52,911 nt of DNA, taken from NCBI GenBank assembly GCA_903854995.1, contig CAINXS010000073.1:1-52911 (forward strand), given 5' to 3'. How positions within the stretch are numbered: position 1 is the stretch's first letter; each line of letters opens with the position of its first letter. Positions 24,363 through 33,878 of this stretch are shown here, piece by piece. The notes below the pieces were generated by a model. That model saw only the letters and a program-made list of their open reading frames with translations. It was not told the DNA's origin and did not search any database. The stretch is from Candidatus Moraniibacteriota bacterium (GTDB lineage Bacteria > Patescibacteriota > Minisyncoccia > Moranbacterales > UBA1568). The translations under genes and the position numbers were made by a program.

Positions 24363-25632
24363 GTTCAAAAAGCACCAGGCCTACCGTTTTCTCCTGAAGA
24401 AAGGGAGTATCCCTATCATCACTCTCTCACGTCTTAAAGAGTGCCTTTCCCGCGGATGGGAACGAATCACGGTAGGATTCGCCTCATTCGAGACGGAGGT
24501 ACATCATATCCAGCGTGAAGCGCTCGACTTTCTGAAGAGCGGCTTTGGTGAACGTCTATTGGGGGCATTCCGAACCTACGGATCGTTTTCGCTGGTCATG
24601 TCGAGTGCGCTTCTTGTCACCGCGACGAACGTCGCCCATGAACGGGGCACGAGCGCCGTTTTCGGGTATCTCGGCAATAACGATGTCGCAGCCCTGTCCT
24701 CGGCCTCGAAGAGACGATTCGCGGCAGAAACCTCCTCCAAGTCCAGCCTGTCGCTCGTTCCGCTTTCGGCGTCGACGGTGGCGGTGGATCTTTCAAAACG
24801 TACGTCGGAGGACGAGGGCGCCGCTTTTCAGGGAGGCGCGCTGCTTTCCGCTCAGGCGGACAATGCTATTATGAGGGATCCGGAGGAGGAAGGGGGCGTG
24901 AGTATCTATACTGTGGCCGAGGGAGATACGGTGTCCGGTATCGCTGCGAAGTATGGGATTACGGTCAATACGATCTTGTGGGCGAACGACCTTGATAACG
25001 TGGATTCGATCAAGCCCGGGGACCAGATATTCATCCTGCCGGTCGCCGGCCTTACCCATGTGGTCGCTTCCGGTGACACGATCGATTCTATTGCCGCGAA
25101 ATATAAGGCGGACCGGGAGAAAATCATCGCGTACAACGGGTTGCCGGCGAACGGAGAACTGTCGTCGGGCGAATCTATCGTCATACCGGGCGGGTACAAG
25201 GAACTGCCGAAGCCCGAGGTGGACACGTCCGGACTGGCGCGCAGGCAGTATGCTTCCTCGTCTTCTGCGGGCGTGGTTACCGATGTCTCGGGCGGCTATA
25301 AGCAGTTGGATGGGAAGGCCGGCTCAGGACACCGATTTCCGTATGGGTACTGTACATGGTATGTGGCGCAAAAGAGGTATGTGCCATGGGGTGGAAACGC
25401 CGGAACCTGGTTGTTCAACGCACGTTCGATGGGATACCGTACCGGCAAGAGCCCGGCGAAGGGTGCTATCGTCGTTACGACCGAGAACCGGTACTACGGT
25501 CATGTCGCCGTCGTCGAAAGTGTTTCCGCCGGTTCGATAACGGTCTCGGAGATGAACTATAGGGGATGGGGAAAGACGGACCGCCGCGTCATACCGACGT
25601 CGAGCCGTGTCATCAAGGGGTATATCTATTGA
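24342..25632 (+). CDS. LysM-CHAP peptidoglycan hydrolase, frame broken by a T7 homopolymer near the start
   Basis: About 430 residues, secreted or membrane-anchored. A hydrophobic segment (GSFSLVMSSALLVTATNVA, near residue 75) precedes two LysM wall-binding domains (YTVAEGDTVSGIAAKYGITV and HVVASGDTIDSIAAKYKADR) and a C-terminal CHAP domain (RFPYGYCTWYVAQKRYVPWG, with Cys and later GHVAVVESV His) typical of amidase/endopeptidases. The track's frame starts at TTG 24361 with no ribosome binding site. ATG 24342, with AAGGCGG upstream, reads MALTAF and then enters another frame at the T7 run. With six T the product would start MALTAFLFKKHQAYRFLLKK and stay open. It precedes the secretion locus and could open the wall for it. 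Confidence 0.8.
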
Positions 25633-25822
25633 TGGGAGTCCGTCGGTCACGATTATGCGGCGCTTTGCAACCAGTGGAAGTGTCTTCGTGTGTGAGGCGA
25701 TGTACAATGCCTTCATCGATTCCTCGTTCTGATTTCGCAGGCGTTCATTTTTATGAAAGCGGACTCCCCCTTTTTTAATTTTTGTTGTATGATTAGATAC
25801 GTCGAGGAGAATCTGTCCAGCT

Positions 25823-28144
25823 ATGCCTTTGAGCTTCAGAGGGAAAAACAAAAAACAGATCCGGAACGTACTCCTGGTCTCATTTTTCATATTCTCGGCG
25901 GCGTTCATGCTGCATGTCGGAGCCGATGCGACGGACCTATCCGGTTCTGGAATCGGAGTGATGAGCGCGCATGCCGATGAAATCAGCTCAGTGGATCGGA
26001 TTGGAGCATGGCTGTGGGACAAAACGATCGGTGCGGCCGTAAACGGGCCGCTCTTGGTCGTGAACGTGCTTTTGTACATGTTCCTGCAGCTCCTGTCGCT
26101 CGTATTGGTACTGGCGACGACCGTTTTCGGGTGGGCGGTCAATCCTGCCGCGACGCACAACATGCTGAACATGGCGAGCGTATACACGTTGTGGCGGATG
26201 ATTCGTGATTTTTTCAACCTCTTCTTCATTCTCACTATCTTATTCATCGCGTTCTCGACAATTTTTCAGGTTTCGGCCTACAATTACAAGAAACTGTTGT
26301 GGCACCTCGTGCTTATGGCACTTCTGGTCAACTTCAGCTTTCCCGTAACGCGATTCATCATCGATGCCACCAATGTCCCGATGTACTTCTTCATGGAAAA
26401 CATCTTCAGGGACAAATCGCAGGCGGACGCGACGCAGCTCTTTGGAACTGTCTTCTCCTCGACGAATCTCAGAGATATACTCATACCGGACTTTAGGACG
26501 GTGGCGACTTTTTCGAATGCGAAAAGCATGACGTTGCAGCTGCTGACGTCCATCATTTTCATGTTCCTTTTCAGCATGTCTCTGCTCGTGCTCGCACTCC
26601 TGTTCCTGTTCAGGCTTGTCATACTTACGGTGCTCATCATTTTTTCCCCGGTTGGGTACGCAGGAACGGCGATTCCCGGATTCGAAAAATACGCCAAGCA
26701 GTGGTGGGAGTCGCTCATGAAGCATGCGATATTCGGTCCGACCGCCATGCTCATGCTCCTGGTCGCCATAACGTTCCTGCGGGAATTCAAGGTGAACCAG
26801 TCCGTACCTACGAACAGCTTCTCGTCGTTCAGCAAAGAGCTTACTTCTGATCAGAGCCAGGCGGACATCATTTCGGCGATGGCGACGAGCATCGTCCCGA
26901 TTTTTCTCATCTGGACCGCGATTTCCGTCGGACAGATGGTCGGTGTCCAAGGGGCATCCGGAGTCACATCCTGGGCGCAGAAGACGTCGAAAGGTCTTGG
27001 ACGGAAGTTCTCCGGAGCCGATAGCATCCAGAGGAACTGGAAGGAGTATAAGAAAGAGCGTGAAGGGCGATCGAGTGCCAAGTTTGCGGCGAATAACTGG
27101 GGGGCGAAACTCGGCAAAAACCTCAATTCGAAACTCGATGAGGTAAGCGCTTCCCGTACGAAGAGCTTTGACTGGAAGGATCCATCCACGTATAGGAATG
27201 TCACGAGTCTGGAGACGGCAAGGGCAAGGCAGGCGCGCTTGCGTTATCTGAATCATGATCTTGAGGCCGTGAACAAGGCAGCAAAGGATAACCTCCTTGA
27301 ACAAAAGAGTGACGATCAGATTCAGGAAGATCATAAAAATGCTGTAGACAAGAAGGACTACAAGATGATAGCGGCGACAGCCGGAGTCATGGGTGCGAGA
27401 AATATGAAGGTCGAGCAGAAGGCCCTTGATATGGTCAGGGAGAAGTATGGAAAGGTCGGCGGTATCGACAGCCTAGTTACGAAAGACGTGGAGAAAAAGC
27501 TTATAACTTCGGATCCCGGTCGGGTACTTACGACGAGGGATGCGGCCGGTAACGAGGTCTTCAACGAAACGAAGTTCAAGGAGATGCTCAGCAAGGGGCA
27601 GATTGATCGTGACAAGATTGCCGCCCATGGTTGGACGGAGAACGTAACCCGGCTCATGAACGAGGAGAAGAAATTGGATGCGAAATTCCTGAACGATCTT
27701 TCGAAAAAGAACCCAGCTGCCGTGGCTCAGATTGCGAGGAGTATCGATGCGGAAATCACGAGGATGAGCACGTTTACCGGCCGTATGACTCCGACGCAGC
27801 AGGCCGCGCACGATAAGGCTTTGACAAGCCTCCATGTGGCACACGTAAATCGTACTGGAGACTTCCATGCTTCCGCAACGGACAGTCAAAGGGCGGCAGT
27901 CTTTAAAAAGGCGGATGCGGATGTCTTGAAGAACATGGGTTCGGCGGTGCTCGCCGTGAATGCTGCGGTAATCGCTGAAAACATGAATGCCCAGCAATTC
28001 GGGACGACGATAAGTAAGCTTGCTCAGGATGGAACAGACGTTACGAATCTATTAAACAATATAAACGGGCTGCGTCCTCCTACAAGAAATGCGATGAAGA
28101 TTCAGAATGCGTTAGTCAATGATAATCGTCTGAACACGCTCTAG
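25823..28144 (+). CDS. VirB6/TrbL-like polytopic membrane protein of the type IV secretion-like locus
   Basis: A 773-residue protein. A signal-like helix (VLLVSFFIFSAAFMLHV) is followed by about seven membrane segments up to residue 365, including LLVVNVLLYMFLQLLSLVLV, FFNLFFILTILFIAFSTIF, LLTSIIFMFLFSMSLLVLAL and AMLMLLVAITFL. The cytosolic C-terminal half (380-773) is charged and helical. This layout, next to PrgI and VirB4, is that of the VirB6-like channel component in CPR and Gram-positive T4SS loci. Assignment rests on topology and context rather than on a sharp motif. It is the first gene of the block; a GAGGAG lies 13 nt before the ATG. Confidence 0.72.
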   Translation: MPLSFRGKNKKQIRNVLLVSFFIFSAAFMLHVGADATDLSGSGIGVMSAHADEISSVDRIGAWLWDKTIGAAVNGPLLVVNVLLYMFLQLLSLVLVLATTVFGWAVNPAATHNMLNMASVYTLWRMIRDFFNLFFILTILFIAFSTIFQVSAYNYKKLLWHLVLMALLVNFSFPVTRFIIDATNVPMYFFMENIFRDKSQADATQLFGTVFSSTNLRDILIPDFRTVATFSNAKSMTLQLLTSIIFMFLFSMSLLVLALLFLFRLVILTVLIIFSPVGYAGTAIPGFEKYAKQWWESLMKHAIFGPTAMLMLLVAITFLREFKVNQSVPTNSFSSFSKELTSDQSQADIISAMATSIVPIFLIWTAISVGQMVGVQGASGVTSWAQKTSKGLGRKFSGADSIQRNWKEYKKEREGRSSAKFAANNWGAKLGKNLNSKLDEVSASRTKSFDWKDPSTYRNVTSLETARARQARLRYLNHDLEAVNKAAKDNLLEQKSDDQIQEDHKNAVDKKDYKMIAATAGVMGARNMKVEQKALDMVREKYGKVGGIDSLVTKDVEKKLITSDPGRVLTTRDAAGNEVFNETKFKEMLSKGQIDRDKIAAHGWTENVTRLMNEEKKLDAKFLNDLSKKNPAAVAQIARSIDAEITRMSTFTGRMTPTQQAAHDKALTSLHVAHVNRTGDFHASATDSQRAAVFKKADADVLKNMGSAVLAVNAAVIAENMNAQQFGTTISKLAQDGTDVTNLLNNINGLRPPTRNAMKIQNALVNDNRLNTL

Positions 28145-28161
28145 ATACACTGTCGATCCAT

Positions 28162-29544
28162 ATGCATCCTTTTTTTCTGAAATTAAACGCGATACCGCAA
28201 CCGATTCAAGATTTCTTCATGTCCAACGATCCAAGATTGTTGTGTGAGGAGGTATGTCAGTTATACGGCTTGCCGGAGGCGGTGATTCCGGCGGTAACAA
28301 AGCCGCTCGGCGCCATCTTTGTCAAGGATGCCGCACTTTCGGAGTATCCGAAAAGGATTTCCGATGCCTCGGGAATAGCCGCACAAGTCGCATTTGGGGT
28401 ATCGTTCGAGGTGAATAAGCGAATTTTCCTTCGTTTTCCGGAATACTTTACCGACGCCGTGAAATGCGGAAAAGAATGGGAGACAAAAAAAAGCGCTCCG
28501 GTAATCGGTCTTGAGGAAGCGAAGAAAAAAGTGCTTGAAATGGAGCCCTGGATCTTGGAGCATGAAGACGAAGATCAATCCGTAAGCGCACGATCTGGCG
28601 CGGTATTTGAAAAGATTTCGCTCTTACCCGCGCTCGGGAAATACCCGAAGCTCGGGGAGCAGATCGTGACGAGGGAGCGTCTCCAGCTCAAGAGTCAGCC
28701 CGAGCCCGTCCGACCGAATCTGACGAACTGGCTTCGAGTCTATCGCGACGAGCTCGGTGTCGGATACCACGATCCGATGACCCGCGGGAAATTCATCTTC
28801 GATTCGGTGAATTGCAAGAAGCTTTCTTCGGAGGAGCGAGAGCGACTCAACCTTGTGCTTCGGTCCATCGAGGAGAACATGCCGATAGATATCGATCCGA
28901 CGAAGATGGAAATAGTTTTCCCGGAGTTCCGCGCTTCAGAAAAGAGCCATCCCGTTTCACGTTCTACTGCTCCTGCTACGCCGCTGCCAGCAGTGGTTCT
29001 GCCGAAGGTGGTGTCCCAAGTGGCCTGGCCTATTCAGCGGCCATCAGCGCCAAATCCGGTCACCGGACCGGTGAGATCGCCTGGTCCTTCCGCGGTTTCA
29101 AACGATGCGGATGTCAGAAGCGAGCGGCCGCAACCGAGGCCTTTCGTCCCGACTCCTCCCGTCTTGCAATCGCCTCCGCCTGCGCCGGCGCGTCGCCCGG
29201 TCTCGTTCGTTCCGTCTCCGCCGCCGGATCTTCCGGTCGGCGGGTCGTTCTCATTCTCTTCCTCACATGCTTTGCCGGTAGAATCGGAAGAGGATGGCGG
29301 GCTTTCTATTCGCAGGCCGGATGTCGCCCCGCTTCCCTCTGGGCAGGCGGCGTTCGATCAACGGGTTGCCGATAAAGTCGAAGCCGTTCCGTCGGAACTG
29401 TCGCGTGATGGGAAGAATAATGCCATTCAACCGACTGCACCGGATATGAACCCGTTTCATATCCATCCGGTCGGTACCCGTGGCGAGTCGACGGATTTTG
29501 GTTTCGGTACCGGGAGAACGGTCAATTTGAGGGGGGATAAGTGA
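28162..29544 (+). CDS. Hypothetical cytosolic protein with Pro-rich tail, secretion locus
   Basis: A 460-residue protein. Residues 1-255 are a folded, mostly helical part (LCEEVCQLYGLPEAVIPAVT, NLTNWLRVYRDELGVGYHDP, LSSEERERLNLVLRSIEENM) that I cannot assign. Residues 256-460 are rich in Pro/Ser/Ala and probably disordered (PPVLQSPPPAPARRPVSFVP). It lies 17 bp after the VirB6-like gene, and its stop overlaps the next GTG by GTGA. A cytosolic scaffold or substrate-adaptor role is only a guess from position. Confidence 0.75.
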   Translation: MHPFFLKLNAIPQPIQDFFMSNDPRLLCEEVCQLYGLPEAVIPAVTKPLGAIFVKDAALSEYPKRISDASGIAAQVAFGVSFEVNKRIFLRFPEYFTDAVKCGKEWETKKSAPVIGLEEAKKKVLEMEPWILEHEDEDQSVSARSGAVFEKISLLPALGKYPKLGEQIVTRERLQLKSQPEPVRPNLTNWLRVYRDELGVGYHDPMTRGKFIFDSVNCKKLSSEERERLNLVLRSIEENMPIDIDPTKMEIVFPEFRASEKSHPVSRSTAPATPLPAVVLPKVVSQVAWPIQRPSAPNPVTGPVRSPGPSAVSNDADVRSERPQPRPFVPTPPVLQSPPPAPARRPVSFVPSPPPDLPVGGSFSFSSSHALPVESEEDGGLSIRRPDVAPLPSGQAAFDQRVADKVEAVPSELSRDGKNNAIQPTAPDMNPFHIHPVGTRGESTDFGFGTGRTVNLRGDK

Positions 29545-29699
29545 CAGATTTCTCCGCCCAGTCGTTCGACAGGCAGTGGGTCCGAAACAGGCAATCCGGG
29601 ATGAGCCGACATTCAGGACGTAATTCGTACCGTGGTTCGGCGGTCACCGATGTAGCGTCCTCGGGAATACCGTGTTCCGCATTCAGTTTCATGTTATGA
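29541..29699 (+). CDS. Possible 52-residue protein coupled to both neighbours
   Basis: A GTG start overlaps the preceding stop as GTGA and the stop overlaps the PrgI ATG as TGATG, a tight translational-coupling layout. The product starts VTDFSAQSFDRQWVRNRQSG and is Ser/Arg-rich with no recognisable domain. It is too short for the ORF track. The double overlap is the main argument; composition is unremarkable. Confidence 0.35.
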   Translation: MTDFSAQSFDRQWVRNRQSGMSRHSGRNSYRGSAVTDVASSGIPCSAFSFML

Positions 29700-30088
29700 T
29701 GTTCAATGTACCGCAGTTCATAGATGTCGAGGACAAGATTGCGGGTCCGTTGACCGCAAAGCAGCTGTTTTGGATGATCGGCATGTTCGCGGCCATCATG
29801 GTCGTGGCGTTTTTTTTCCCGGGACCGGTCACGTACGTCATCGCCGTGCCGATCGTCATAGTGTTCGCGCTCCTCGCGTTCTATCGACCCGGCGGTCAGC
29901 CGCTCATATCGTATGTGGTTCACGGATTCTTTTTTCTGTTCCGTCCGAAGCTGCTTATATGGAATCGTCCGAAAGCCGCGCCTGTTCGGACCGTCGAGAA
30001 AAGGCAGGAACAGAAGGACACTGCTAGGACGAGAGCCGTGAGCGGCGAGGAAATACGGCGAATGGCGGAGATGATGGACAGACGATGA
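29699..30088 (+). CDS. PrgI family protein (VirB3-like inner membrane component)
   Basis: A 129-residue membrane protein. FNVPQFIDVEDKIAGPLTAK at the N-terminus is the PrgI hallmark, followed by two close membrane segments (LFWMIGMFAAIMVVAFFF and TYVIAVPIVIVFALLAFY) and a basic cytosolic tail. PrgI proteins stand in the VirB3 position next to VirB4 in Gram-positive and CPR secretion loci. The ATG at 29699 or 29696 is equally possible; 29699 gives the usual N-terminus. Confidence 0.88.
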   Translation: MFNVPQFIDVEDKIAGPLTAKQLFWMIGMFAAIMVVAFFFPGPVTYVIAVPIVIVFALLAFYRPGGQPLISYVVHGFFFLFRPKLLIWNRPKAAPVRTVEKRQEQKDTARTRAVSGEEIRRMAEMMDRR

Positions 30089-30178
30089 TCGGAAATCCGG
30101 CCCCGGACGCGATTTCTTGGGAGTACGGAAGCGGTTGCTTCCGGCATAATCAGAGGAAGCCACGAGAAAATAAACGGT

Positions 30179-30865
30179 ATGGAGTTTCTCACCCCGAAAA
30201 ACAGGCCGTCCGAAGCGGCGAGTACGCAGAAATATGTCGATGTGGCCGATGTCCGTGACGGCGTGATCGTGCTACGGAACGGTTCGATCCGATGCATCCT
30301 TTTGGCGTCGTCGATCAACTTCGATCTCAAGTCGAGCGAAGAGCAGGACGCGATCATCGGTCAGTATCAAGGCTTCCTGAATTCCCTCGACTTCCCGCTT
30401 CAGATCGTGGTCCATTCAAGACGGTTCCGAATCGAGCCATATCTCGAAAAGCTTGCCGAAGAGGAGAAACATCAGGAAAACGAACTGCTTCGATTCCAGA
30501 TTTCCGAATACAGGAACTTCGTACAGAGTCTTACGGAAGTCTCGAATATCATGTCGAAGTTCTTCTATATCGTCGTCCCGTTCGCGCCGTCGGAAACGGA
30601 ACAAGGTGGCCTGTTCGGGAAGCTTGGCGGCATGTTCAGTCCGAAATCGGGGACAACAGTCCGGGGCGAGGTTCTCGAGACATATCGGAACCAGCTGTTC
30701 CAGCGCGCGGACCAGGTTTCGGCGGCTCTGATGGGAACCGGGGTGCGCACCGGAATGCTGAGTACGGAAGAGGTCATCGAACTTCTTTACAACACGTATA
30801 ATCCGTCCGTGTTCACCACGACCATCGTCCGGAACGTCGATCAGATGGAACTTTCCAACCGCTGA
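30179..30865 (+). CDS. VirB4/TraC N-terminal-like protein
   Basis: A 228-residue protein without an ATPase motif. It reads STQKYVDVADVRDGVIVLRN, SIRCILLASSINFDLKSSEE, FPLQIVVHSRRFRIEPYLEK and VSNIMSKFFYIVVPF, the pattern of the N-terminal domain of VirB4/TraC ATPases. It lies 4 bp before the ATPase gene, so the two are probably one complex made from a split VirB4. A CGGAAGC-GGTT-GCTTCCG hairpin occurs in the 90 bp between PrgI and this gene. Confidence 0.75.
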   Translation: MEFLTPKNRPSEAASTQKYVDVADVRDGVIVLRNGSIRCILLASSINFDLKSSEEQDAIIGQYQGFLNSLDFPLQIVVHSRRFRIEPYLEKLAEEEKHQENELLRFQISEYRNFVQSLTEVSNIMSKFFYIVVPFAPSETEQGGLFGKLGGMFSPKSGTTVRGEVLETYRNQLFQRADQVSAALMGTGVRTGMLSTEEVIELLYNTYNPSVFTTTIVRNVDQMELSNR

Positions 30866-30869
30866 CCCT

Positions 30870-33278
30870 ATGAAACAACGTATCATTTTCAGAGACAAGG
30901 GGGGTGCCGATGCCGATCGCGATGTGGCGGTCGGCCAGACATATCCGCAACAAAGCGCGGCGGTTTCGTACCCTATTCAGGAGGCGTCGCATGCCTCGGG
31001 ACTTTCCGGCTTTCCGGGTCCCGGCGGAACTCCGATTTCTGCCGCACCGGATCCTTTTTTCCGACCGGAATCACCGAATACGACCGGAAAACCATCGTAT
31101 CAAGCACCTGCCGAAGCCGCTTTCGGAGATTCTCATTCCGTGAGACTGACGGGATACGATGCTCCGGAGCTCGCTTCGCCGGCTTCCGAACAGCCGGTAT
31201 CCGCTCCGACCACGGCAGAACGTCCGATGTCTGTTCCGGATGTGCCCCATCAAGCCGCCATACCTGCCGACGGTGTTCCGGTATATGGGGCGTGGTCGGC
31301 TTCTCATGAGACGGCGGTTCCGCAGACACTGCAGGATTTCGGTTCCGTTCAGAATCCTGTGGCAGGCCCATCATCGGATTCCTTCGTGAATCCGACTCCG
31401 GCGACGTTCACCGCTCCGCAAGCGACCGGTGTTCGCGGGAAAAAGGGTATCCCGGGCGGATTCACGATCCCGAAATTCTCTCTTCCGGGCGTGCCTTCGG
31501 CATCGGAGGATCAGGACCTGTATAGCCGCGGGGTCGCGACTCTTCGCGATCTCATCGCTCCTCCGGCGATCCGCCTTTCTCCTGCCTCTATTCAGGTCGG
31601 CGACGTCGTCGCTCGGACCCTTTTCATCATGGCATATCCGAAGTATCTTGGAACGAACTGGTTTTCGCCGATCATCAACATGGACGCCCCGATGGACATC
31701 TCCTTCTTCGTCCATCCGATCGACACGCGGGAAATAATGAAGGATCTTCGGAAGTCGGCAACGCAGGTGCAATCCCAGATATCCATCGAGGCGCAGGACG
31801 GGAAAATCCGCGACCCCGTCCTCGAGTCCGCGTTGCAGAATATCGAGGAACTTCGTGACAGTCTTCAGCAGGGGACGGAGAAATTCTTTCGTTTCGGAAT
31901 ATACGTGACCGTGTACGCGTCCGACGAGAAAGCGCTCACGGAACTCTCGCAGGGCATCGAGTCGATTCTCGAGGCGCAGCTGGTCTTCTCGAAGCCGGCC
32001 GTCCTTCGGATGGATCAGGGATTCGTGGCAACCCGCCCTCTCGGGATGGACGTTCTTGACATAGCGAACAATCTCAATACGTCGCCTCTCTCGACGACGT
32101 TCCCGTTCGTATCATCCGATCTTTCCTCGAACGAAGGGATCCTGTACGGTATAAACAGGCACAACAATTCCCTGATACTGTTCGACCGGTTCAAGATGGA
32201 GAACGCCAACATGGTCGTGTTCGCGAAGTCCGGTGCCGGAAAAAGCTATGCGATAAAGCTCGAAGTGCTTCGATCCATGATGTTCGGGACGAACGTGATC
32301 ATCATTGACCCGGAGAACGAGTACCAGCATCTGTGCGAGACCGTCGGCGGGACGTTTCTCGGGATCTCCCTGTCCTCCGATTCCCATCTCAACCCGTTCG
32401 ACCTTCCGAAAATCGGAAAACAGGACGATGACGAGGGGGTATTCCGGAGTCATGTCGCGAACCTGATCGGTCTCCTGCATCTTATGCTCGGCGCCGTTTC
32501 GCCGGACGAGGATTCGCTGCTTGACCGCGCGATCCGCGAGACCTACGCGATACGGGATATTACCGAACTTTCGGATTTCCGATCGTTGACCTCGGCGTCA
32601 TTCCCGACCATGTCCGATCTGCATGCGGTGCTTGGGAACATCGAGGGCGGGGAATCGCTTGCGGCTAGGCTTGAGCGGTATACTGACGGCGTATTCGGAG
32701 GTTTTCTCAATCACCAGACGAACGTCACCATGAACAAGCAGATGGTGGTCTTCAATATCCGGGACCTCGAAAGCGAATTGCGGCCTATCGCGATGTACGT
32801 CATCCTTCAGTCCATCTGGAACGAAATCCGTGCTGAGATGAAGCAGCGCATGATCGTCGTCGACGAGGCGTGGATCATGATGCAGAACGAGGATGCGGCG
32901 GCGTTCATGTTCGGCATCGCCAAGCGCTGTCGGAAATACTATGCCGGGCTTACGACCATAACGCAGGACATCGGCGATTTCATGGCGTCGCGATACGGAA
33001 AGCCGATCGTTACCAACTCGTCGATACAATTATTGCTGCGGCAGTCTCCGGCATCGGTAGATCTGATTGCCGAGGCGTTTTATCTGACGGATCACGAGAA
33101 GTTCCTGCTGCTCGAATCGAATGTCGGTGAGGGGATATTTTTTGCCGGCACCAAGCATGTCGCCATCAAGGTCATCGCCTCGTACAGCGAGGACCAGGTG
33201 ATCACGACCGATCCGCGGCAGCTGATCGAGATCGAGGAGGCGAAGCGGGAATTCGATGACGGAAACGGCACATATTGA
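30870..33278 (+). CDS. VirB4-type secretion ATPase
   Basis: An 802-residue protein. Residues 1-200 are Pro/Ala/Ser-rich and disordered, unusual for VirB4. A VirB4 N-domain-like part follows (VARTLFIMAYPKYLGTNWFS), then the ATPase: Walker A VVFAKSGAGKSYAIK near 450, IIIDPENEYQ, Walker B RMIVVDEAWIMMQ near 660, and the C-terminal TTITQDIGDFMASRYGKPIV and QLLLRQSP. VirB4 is the motor that energises pilus biogenesis and substrate transfer at the inner membrane. No VirD4 coupling protein is present in the window. Confidence 0.93.
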   Translation: MKQRIIFRDKGGADADRDVAVGQTYPQQSAAVSYPIQEASHASGLSGFPGPGGTPISAAPDPFFRPESPNTTGKPSYQAPAEAAFGDSHSVRLTGYDAPELASPASEQPVSAPTTAERPMSVPDVPHQAAIPADGVPVYGAWSASHETAVPQTLQDFGSVQNPVAGPSSDSFVNPTPATFTAPQATGVRGKKGIPGGFTIPKFSLPGVPSASEDQDLYSRGVATLRDLIAPPAIRLSPASIQVGDVVARTLFIMAYPKYLGTNWFSPIINMDAPMDISFFVHPIDTREIMKDLRKSATQVQSQISIEAQDGKIRDPVLESALQNIEELRDSLQQGTEKFFRFGIYVTVYASDEKALTELSQGIESILEAQLVFSKPAVLRMDQGFVATRPLGMDVLDIANNLNTSPLSTTFPFVSSDLSSNEGILYGINRHNNSLILFDRFKMENANMVVFAKSGAGKSYAIKLEVLRSMMFGTNVIIIDPENEYQHLCETVGGTFLGISLSSDSHLNPFDLPKIGKQDDDEGVFRSHVANLIGLLHLMLGAVSPDEDSLLDRAIRETYAIRDITELSDFRSLTSASFPTMSDLHAVLGNIEGGESLAARLERYTDGVFGGFLNHQTNVTMNKQMVVFNIRDLESELRPIAMYVILQSIWNEIRAEMKQRMIVVDEAWIMMQNEDAAAFMFGIAKRCRKYYAGLTTITQDIGDFMASRYGKPIVTNSSIQLLLRQSPASVDLIAEAFYLTDHEKFLLLESNVGEGIFFAGTKHVAIKVIASYSEDQVITTDPRQLIEIEEAKREFDDGNGTY

Positions 33279-33849
33279 GAATATGGAATCATACCCCGTG
33301 TTCATACAGGAAACGACCCCCGGCGATTCGGAGGAGATTTCGGCGTATGAGCAGATGCAGGAAAGCATCGATTCCGGACGTCGGGCATTCGCCGGTATGC
33401 GTGCCGATTATCATCAGCACCTGGAGCAGATCCGTTCCCGGCATCCCACCCTCATCATGTATATGCCTGCCTTGATGGCCGCTGGCCTGAAAGATATGCT
33501 CGATGCTCCCGTCAATCTGACTATGATAGGAAGCGGGATCCTTTCGGCCTTTTTCGGAACGATCATTTTTGCCCTGCTGATGCGGATCAAGACGAACTCA
33601 TCTGTCATGGAATCGAGATTCCTTGTTAAAAAAGCGATTCAAAGGTTCGTCGTCGTCGCGGGATTCTCGATGGCCGATGCGCTTCCGGGTGTCGGTTTTT
33701 TCCCGCTCGAATTGGCGTCCGTTTTCTTCATGTTCGTCCTGGACAGGCTGGCTTCCACGAAATTCATAAGCCAGTTCATCGCCGCGTATGAAATCGCTGA
33801 AAAGAAAATGAGACGGCATTCCGAGATGGAGGGAGCTTCCTTGGAGTGA
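33256..33849 (+). CDS. Membrane protein of the secretion locus, unknown function
   Basis: A 197-residue protein overlapping the VirB4 gene by 23 bp (an alternative ATG at 33283 avoids the overlap). The N-terminal 70 residues are acidic and helical (MQESIDSGRRAFAGMRADYH). Hydrophobic segments are APVNLTMIGSGILSAFFGTI-IFALLM and GVGFFPLELASVFFMFVLDR, with a basic stretch (MRIKTNSSVMESRFLVKKAI) between. This type of small membrane protein follows virB4 in several CPR loci as far as I can recall, but no function is assigned. Confidence 0.7.
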   Translation: MTETAHIENMESYPVFIQETTPGDSEEISAYEQMQESIDSGRRAFAGMRADYHQHLEQIRSRHPTLIMYMPALMAAGLKDMLDAPVNLTMIGSGILSAFFGTIIFALLMRIKTNSSVMESRFLVKKAIQRFVVVAGFSMADALPGVGFFPLELASVFFMFVLDRLASTKFISQFIAAYEIAEKKMRRHSEMEGASLE

Positions 33850-33855
33850 CGGATA

Positions 33856-33864
33856 TGCTATACT
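33856..33864 (+). promoter_or_regulatory. Extended -10 promoter (TGCTATACT) with very short leader
   Basis: ATATGCTATACTGAG ends 14 nt before the CPBP gene ATG, giving a leader of about 7 nt. Confidence 0.55.
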
Positions 33865-33878
33865 GAGAAAAAAAGAAT

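Noticed and set aside
24342-24437. 31-codon upstream ORF (MALTAFF...) as a regulatory leader peptide
   Set aside because: Removing one T makes it the natural N-terminus of the LysM-CHAP protein, so a shifted start is simpler than a leader peptide.
30085-30260. Small ORF starting with an ATGA overlap at the end of the PrgI gene
   Set aside because: It runs about 80 bp into the VirB4 N-terminal-like gene in another frame and its sequence is not protein-like.
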